From RGIG7213 sp045636245 (lineage in GTDB: Bacteria; Bacillota; Clostridia; Oscillospirales; CAG-272), in contig JAZTXA010000134.1 in assembly GCA_045636245.1 (NCBI GenBank), forward strand, positions 1 through 15,518: 15,518 nt of DNA, given 5' to 3'. Both the position numbers and the translations under genes were made by a program. The notes under the pieces were generated by a model. It ran no database searches. It worked only from the letters and a program-made list of their open reading frames with translations, and had not been told where the DNA came from. The stretch's first letter is position 1. Every line of letters begins with the position of its first letter. Below, in pieces: positions 12,915 to 15,518 of this stretch.

Positions 12915-14285
12915 CTATAAATAAAGGATCTTACTTTTTTCCCTTTTGCGCTTCAATTCCACCGATACAAAAAAGCCGACACACAGCGCTATTTGCACAG
13001 CCGTGGATATCGGAGTTGCAAGTCCGATGCGAAACAGCGATACAGGCACAATCTTGCTCATTATAAAGGAAACGGGAAGTCTGAAACATATACCGCCTAT
13101 AATACCCTGTATCATAACAAATGCGGTATTGCCGCAACCGTTAAAATATCCCATAAAGCAGAACAGGAAGGCAGTAAGCACGCAGTCTATGGCATAGGCC
13201 TTCAGATATTCGGCGGCAGGCGCGATAATAGATGCATCCGATGCAAATATTCCCGAAAGGATATCGCCGTGAAAGAACGAAAAATATCCGACAGCAATTC
13301 CGACTGTCAAAGAGGATGCAATTCCGTACCACAAGGCCTTTTTAGCGCGGTCGTATCTTTCCGCGCCAATATTCTGGGCAACAAAAGCCGACATCGACTG
13401 CATAAATGCTGACGGAATAAGCATGATGAATGCGCAGACCCTTTCGGCAACACCGATGCCTGCCGATTCATTAAGACCGAGATTATTGACTATCGCAAGA
13501 ATGGCAAGAAATGAAATGCTTACAAGCAAATCCTGAAAGGCAATCGGTATTCCCAAGCGCACAATGCGTTTAATATGAACAGTGTCGGGGCGCAGATATT
13601 TTAAGGAAAAATCAAACGGAAGCTTGCGTTTTTTTATAACGAGCAACGATAAAACAACACTCATCGCCTGCGCAAAAACAGTTGCCAAAGCGGCACCTAC
13701 AGCACCCATATGAAATACCGCAACAAGCAGTAAGTCACCGAAAATGTTTAAAACGCAGGCAATTGCCACCGTTATCAGCGGTATTTTGGAATCCCCGATC
13801 CCTCTGAATATACTGCCAACTAAATTATACGCAACGATAAACAGCGTTCCGCCGGAGCAAATTGCAACGTACCTCACAGTGTTATCAAAAGCGGCAACGG
13901 GTGCATTCATGATCCTTGTCAAAGCGGAAGAGGCAAATACCATTACAACCGTCATAATTAAGGAAACAATAAAAAACAGACTGATACCGCTTCCGATTAT
14001 CTGCCCTGCTTCTTCCCGTCTGCCCGCGCCTATCCTTCCGCCGACATATACGGTCAATCCCATTGCAAGACCGGTAATTACGACTGTAAGCGTCATCATG
14101 ATCTGGCTTCCCGTTGACACCGCCGATACAAACACATCCGCCATGTCACCGCCGAACTGCCCGACTATAAGTAAATCAACCGCACCGTATGTTGCCTGCA
14201 AAAACAGTGCCAACAAAACGGGCACGGCAAAGCGTATAAGAGGTGAAAAAATCTTCCCCTCAGTAAAATTTTGCGCCTTATCCAT
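12915..14285 (-). CDS. MATE family multidrug/Na+ antiporter
   Basis: The 456-aa integral membrane protein has twelve hydrophobic segments in two similar halves, the usual MATE plan and length. The N-terminus KIFSPLIRFAVPVLLALFLQ followed by YGAVDLLIVGQFGG is the typical first helix and loop of the DinF/NorM-like clostridial MATE group. The second half opens with IVRLGIPIAFQDLLVSISF, its counterpart. MATE proteins export cationic compounds in exchange for Na+ or H+; the substrate cannot be read from sequence. AAGGAG lies seven bases before the ATG, and a promoter is at 14337-14365. It is monocistronic, and no riboswitch is visible in its short leader. The 92 bp downstream hold no clear terminator. 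Confidence 0.94.
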   Translation of the reverse strand: MDKAQNFTEGKIFSPLIRFAVPVLLALFLQATYGAVDLLIVGQFGGDMADVFVSAVSTGSQIMMTLTVVITGLAMGLTVYVGGRIGAGRREEAGQIIGSGISLFFIVSLIMTVVMVFASSALTRIMNAPVAAFDNTVRYVAICSGGTLFIVAYNLVGSIFRGIGDSKIPLITVAIACVLNIFGDLLLVAVFHMGAVGAALATVFAQAMSVVLSLLVIKKRKLPFDFSLKYLRPDTVHIKRIVRLGIPIAFQDLLVSISFLAILAIVNNLGLNESAGIGVAERVCAFIMLIPSAFMQSMSAFVAQNIGAERYDRAKKALWYGIASSLTVGIAVGYFSFFHGDILSGIFASDASIIAPAAEYLKAYAIDCVLTAFLFCFMGYFNGCGNTAFVMIQGIIGGICFRLPVSFIMSKIVPVSLFRIGLATPISTAVQIALCVGFFVSVELKRKREKSKILYL

Positions 14286-14336
14286 AAAAAATCTCCTTAT
14301 TTAAACAGCAAAACACTTTCAAGCTTTTTAAACCTT

Positions 14337-14365
14337 ATTATAGCATTTTTGTTTAAATAAATCAA
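14337..14365 (-). promoter_or_regulatory. Promoter of the MATE gene, flanked by inverted repeats
   Basis: On the minus strand TTGATT (14365-14360) and a perfect TATAAT (14342-14337) are separated by 17 bp. A perfect 10-bp inverted pair, GTTTAAATAA (14351-14360, in the spacer) and TTATTTAAAC (14297-14306, next to the ribosome-binding site), brackets the start region and could be paired operator half-sites. Confidence 0.82.
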
Positions 14366-14368
14366 TAC

Positions 14369-14408
14369 AAAAAAATCCGCACGAGATATTCAGGCGGATA
14401 ATTTTTTT
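14369..14408. terminator. Bidirectional terminator
   Basis: ATCCGC (14375-14380) and GCGGAT (14394-14399) form a stem, with seven A residues on the left and seven T residues on the right. On the minus strand the T-run follows the stem directly, so it could end the lipoprotein transcript about 290 bp past its stop. On the plus strand two bases intervene. Confidence 0.75.
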
Positions 14409-14438
14409 ATCGGAACTTCTTGAGTTGCCATACCCTTA

Positions 14439-14512
14439 ATTTCCGCAGGAAATATGCGCCGTCCCGCCTGTGGCAGTTGACTTCGTCAACTGAGGGGGGC
14501 AGGCGGAGGCGC
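14439..14512. repeat. Palindromic repeat core, copy 3
   Basis: The hairpin ATTTCC-gca-GGAAAT (14439-14453) is followed by GCGCC/GGCGC (14456-14460/14508-14512), GCCTG/CAGGC, and the perfect central hairpin CAGTTGAC-ttc-GTCAACTG (14474-14492). The arrangement matches copy 1 (inverted) and copy 2. The remaining 14513-14688 shows no gene, terminator or repeat that I can support. Confidence 0.7.
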
Positions 14513-14688
14513 ACGGAATACAAAATGATGAATTTAAGCCTTCAGATCTTACATCGCACTGCACATATCTTTGATAACTGTTAAAAAAATCATTATTCAA
14601 TCCCGTTTTCAACACTCATTGGTAACGTACATCAAATGATAGCGTAATTGAACAAGCAGCCTATGACGCAGTACGCAAAAGAGAGAAT

Positions 14689-15303
14689 TTAACTCAAACT
14701 TGTTTTTGATATTATTTCATTGTAACATTCAGGGGACGAGTCACCGCTGATATAGTATGTAACACCGTTGATCTCCGTTATATCCATACCACACTTTACA
14801 ATACTTCCATCCGAATATTCAAATTCAACATAAATTGTATTCGTGCCGGGCGGAACTACCTCCGGAGCTTTCCTGTCACTATCGACTTTAAACGAATTGA
14901 GCCAAGTTATAATTTCATCTAAATGTTCATCCGGAACATCACTGCCTATGCCGTAGCCATAATATGCATAGAAGGTGATACGTTCAACATTGTCAGTTTT
15001 GAAAACCGACGTGCTGTTTTCTGTAGGCTCGTCTGTTTCTGCGTGGCTGTTGTCCGATGTAATTTCATCTGAAGAAACGGCGGATGTTGTTTCGGTTGTA
15101 ACACTTGCTTCGGTAGAAATATCGTCGGTTACGGAAACATCTGTTTGATCGGTAAGGTCTTCTGTTGTAAAAATACTGTTTACGGTTGTGACGTCTGTTC
15201 GATCTGCTGTGATGTTATTTTGCTGTATTTCGTCTTTGTCACAAGCAACAAATGACAAAAGCAATACTGTGCACAGGATAACTGTCGAAAACTTTTTAAA
15301 CAT
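14689..15303 (-). CDS. Ser/Thr-rich surface lipoprotein of unknown function
   Basis: The 204-aa protein has a lipoprotein signal: MFKK, a hydrophobic stretch, and the lipobox SFVAC with Cys21 as the lipidation site. Residues 25-100 are a low-complexity Thr/Ser/Asp/Glu linker (TTVNSIFTTEDLTDQTDVS and similar). A compact C-terminal domain follows (about 105-204), with VERITFYAYYGYGIGSDV, an EIITWLNSF helix, IYVEFEYSDGSIVKCGMDI and a YYISGDSS segment. I recognise no named family for this domain. It is predicted to sit on the outer face of the membrane, with the linker spanning the cell wall. AAGGAG precedes the ATG, and a promoter is at 15327-15355. Confidence 0.82.
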   Translation of the reverse strand: MFKKFSTVILCTVLLLSFVACDKDEIQQNNITADRTDVTTVNSIFTTEDLTDQTDVSVTDDISTEASVTTETTSAVSSDEITSDNSHAETDEPTENSTSVFKTDNVERITFYAYYGYGIGSDVPDEHLDEIITWLNSFKVDSDRKAPEVVPPGTNTIYVEFEYSDGSIVKCGMDITEINGVTYYISGDSSPECYNEIISKTSLS

Positions 15304-15326
15304 TTTTCAATCTCCTTTTCTGCTAT

Positions 15327-15355
15327 AATATAGCATACAACAAACACTTTTGCAA
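15327..15355 (-). promoter_or_regulatory. Promoter of the lipoprotein gene
   Basis: On the minus strand TTGCAA (15355-15350) and TATATT (15332-15327) are separated by 17 bp. The leader is only about 15-20 nt and contains the ribosome-binding site. Confidence 0.7.
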
Positions 15356-15367
15356 GGCTTTGAGCGT

Positions 15368-15404
15368 AAAAAACGACCTCATAGAATTTCTTCTACAAGG
15401 TCGT
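15368..15404 (-). terminator. Terminator of the gene entering from the right edge
   Basis: On the minus strand ACGACCT/AGGTCGT with an inner TAGAA/TTCTA stem is followed directly by six T residues. It lies about 27 bp past the stop of the partial frame at 15431. A T-rich tail on the plus strand means it could work both ways. Confidence 0.85.
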
Positions 15405-15430
15405 AATTTTATTTTGTTTTGCCTTTCGTG

Positions 15431-15517
15431 TTATAAGGCGTTTTGCCTTTTCACAAAAGTGTTGTCGAGTAACGTTATTTTATCGTATGGGGCAAAAAAT
15501 CGTATTCTCACGGCAAA
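15431..15517 (-). CDS. Partial CDS, C-terminal 28 codons of an unidentified protein
   Basis: One minus-strand frame stays open from the right edge to a TAA at 15431-15433. It gives a plausible C-terminus, FAVRIRFFAPYDKITLLDN followed by TFVKRQNAL. A strong minus-strand terminator lies just beyond it, which is the main support. The piece is too short to name a family. Confidence 0.45.
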   Translation of the reverse strand, partial: FAVRIRFFAPYDKITLLDNTFVKRQNAL

Positions 15518-15518
15518 A

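Noticed and set aside
14600..14688. Possible gene remnant reading AAYDAVRKRENL on the plus strand
   Set aside because: The fragment looks protein-like but is only a dozen residues between stops, with no start, no ribosome-binding site and no recognisable family.

Overview
The window looks like chromosomal DNA from an anaerobic, endospore-forming member of the Clostridia, probably a Ruminococcaceae/Oscillospiraceae-type gut bacterium. It carries a spore germination protease (gpr), a complete Rnf ferredoxin:NAD+ oxidoreductase operon, an oxygen-sensitive glycyl-radical activase (NrdG), a SigH-like sigma factor and a DUF4364 protein. Its promoters and Shine-Dalgarno sites are typical of Firmicutes. 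The genus assignment is inference; no rRNA gene is present.

Layout. (1) 1-1430: gpr on the plus strand, a bidirectional terminator, then about 400 bp of non-coding DNA holding repeats, a 241-bp nested palindrome and a consensus parS site. (2) 1432-7217: a minus-strand operon rnfC-rnfD-rnfG-rnfE-rnfA-rnfB-parA. Genes overlap or nearly touch, and it reads from one clear promoter at 7189-7217. The chromosome-partition ATPase gene is translationally coupled to rnfB, and parS lies 8 bp past its stop. No parB is in the window. (3) 7420-8025: nrdG, divergent from rnf, with its own promoter. (4) 8026-8440: a repeat-rich intergenic stretch. (5) 8440-10114: a zinc-ribbon gene whose leader contains a tRNA-like segment, a SigH-like sigma gene, and a divergent DUF4364 gene. 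(6) 10115-11360: a structured intergenic element, then a small minus-strand operon (two-TM protein, YbjQ-type protein, unknown acidic protein). (7) 11389-12849: an apparent three-gene operon of an 82-aa membrane protein, a previously untracked 46-aa membrane peptide and a membrane-anchored PstS-like binding protein. (8) 12915-14365: a MATE exporter. (9) 14369-15518: terminators, a third copy of the palindromic repeat, a Ser/Thr-rich lipoprotein, and the C-terminal end of another minus-strand gene at the right edge.

How it works together: RnfC/B and the membrane subunits D, G, E and A make one respiratory enzyme that moves electrons from ferredoxin to NAD+ while pumping Na+ or H+. ParA sits at the end of the same transcript, so partition and energy metabolism may be co-expressed. 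I did not find a clear new defence or mobile system. The best leads are the rnf-parA-parS arrangement, the tRNA-like leader, the orphan anchored binding protein with two small membrane partners, and several families of elaborate intergenic palindromes.
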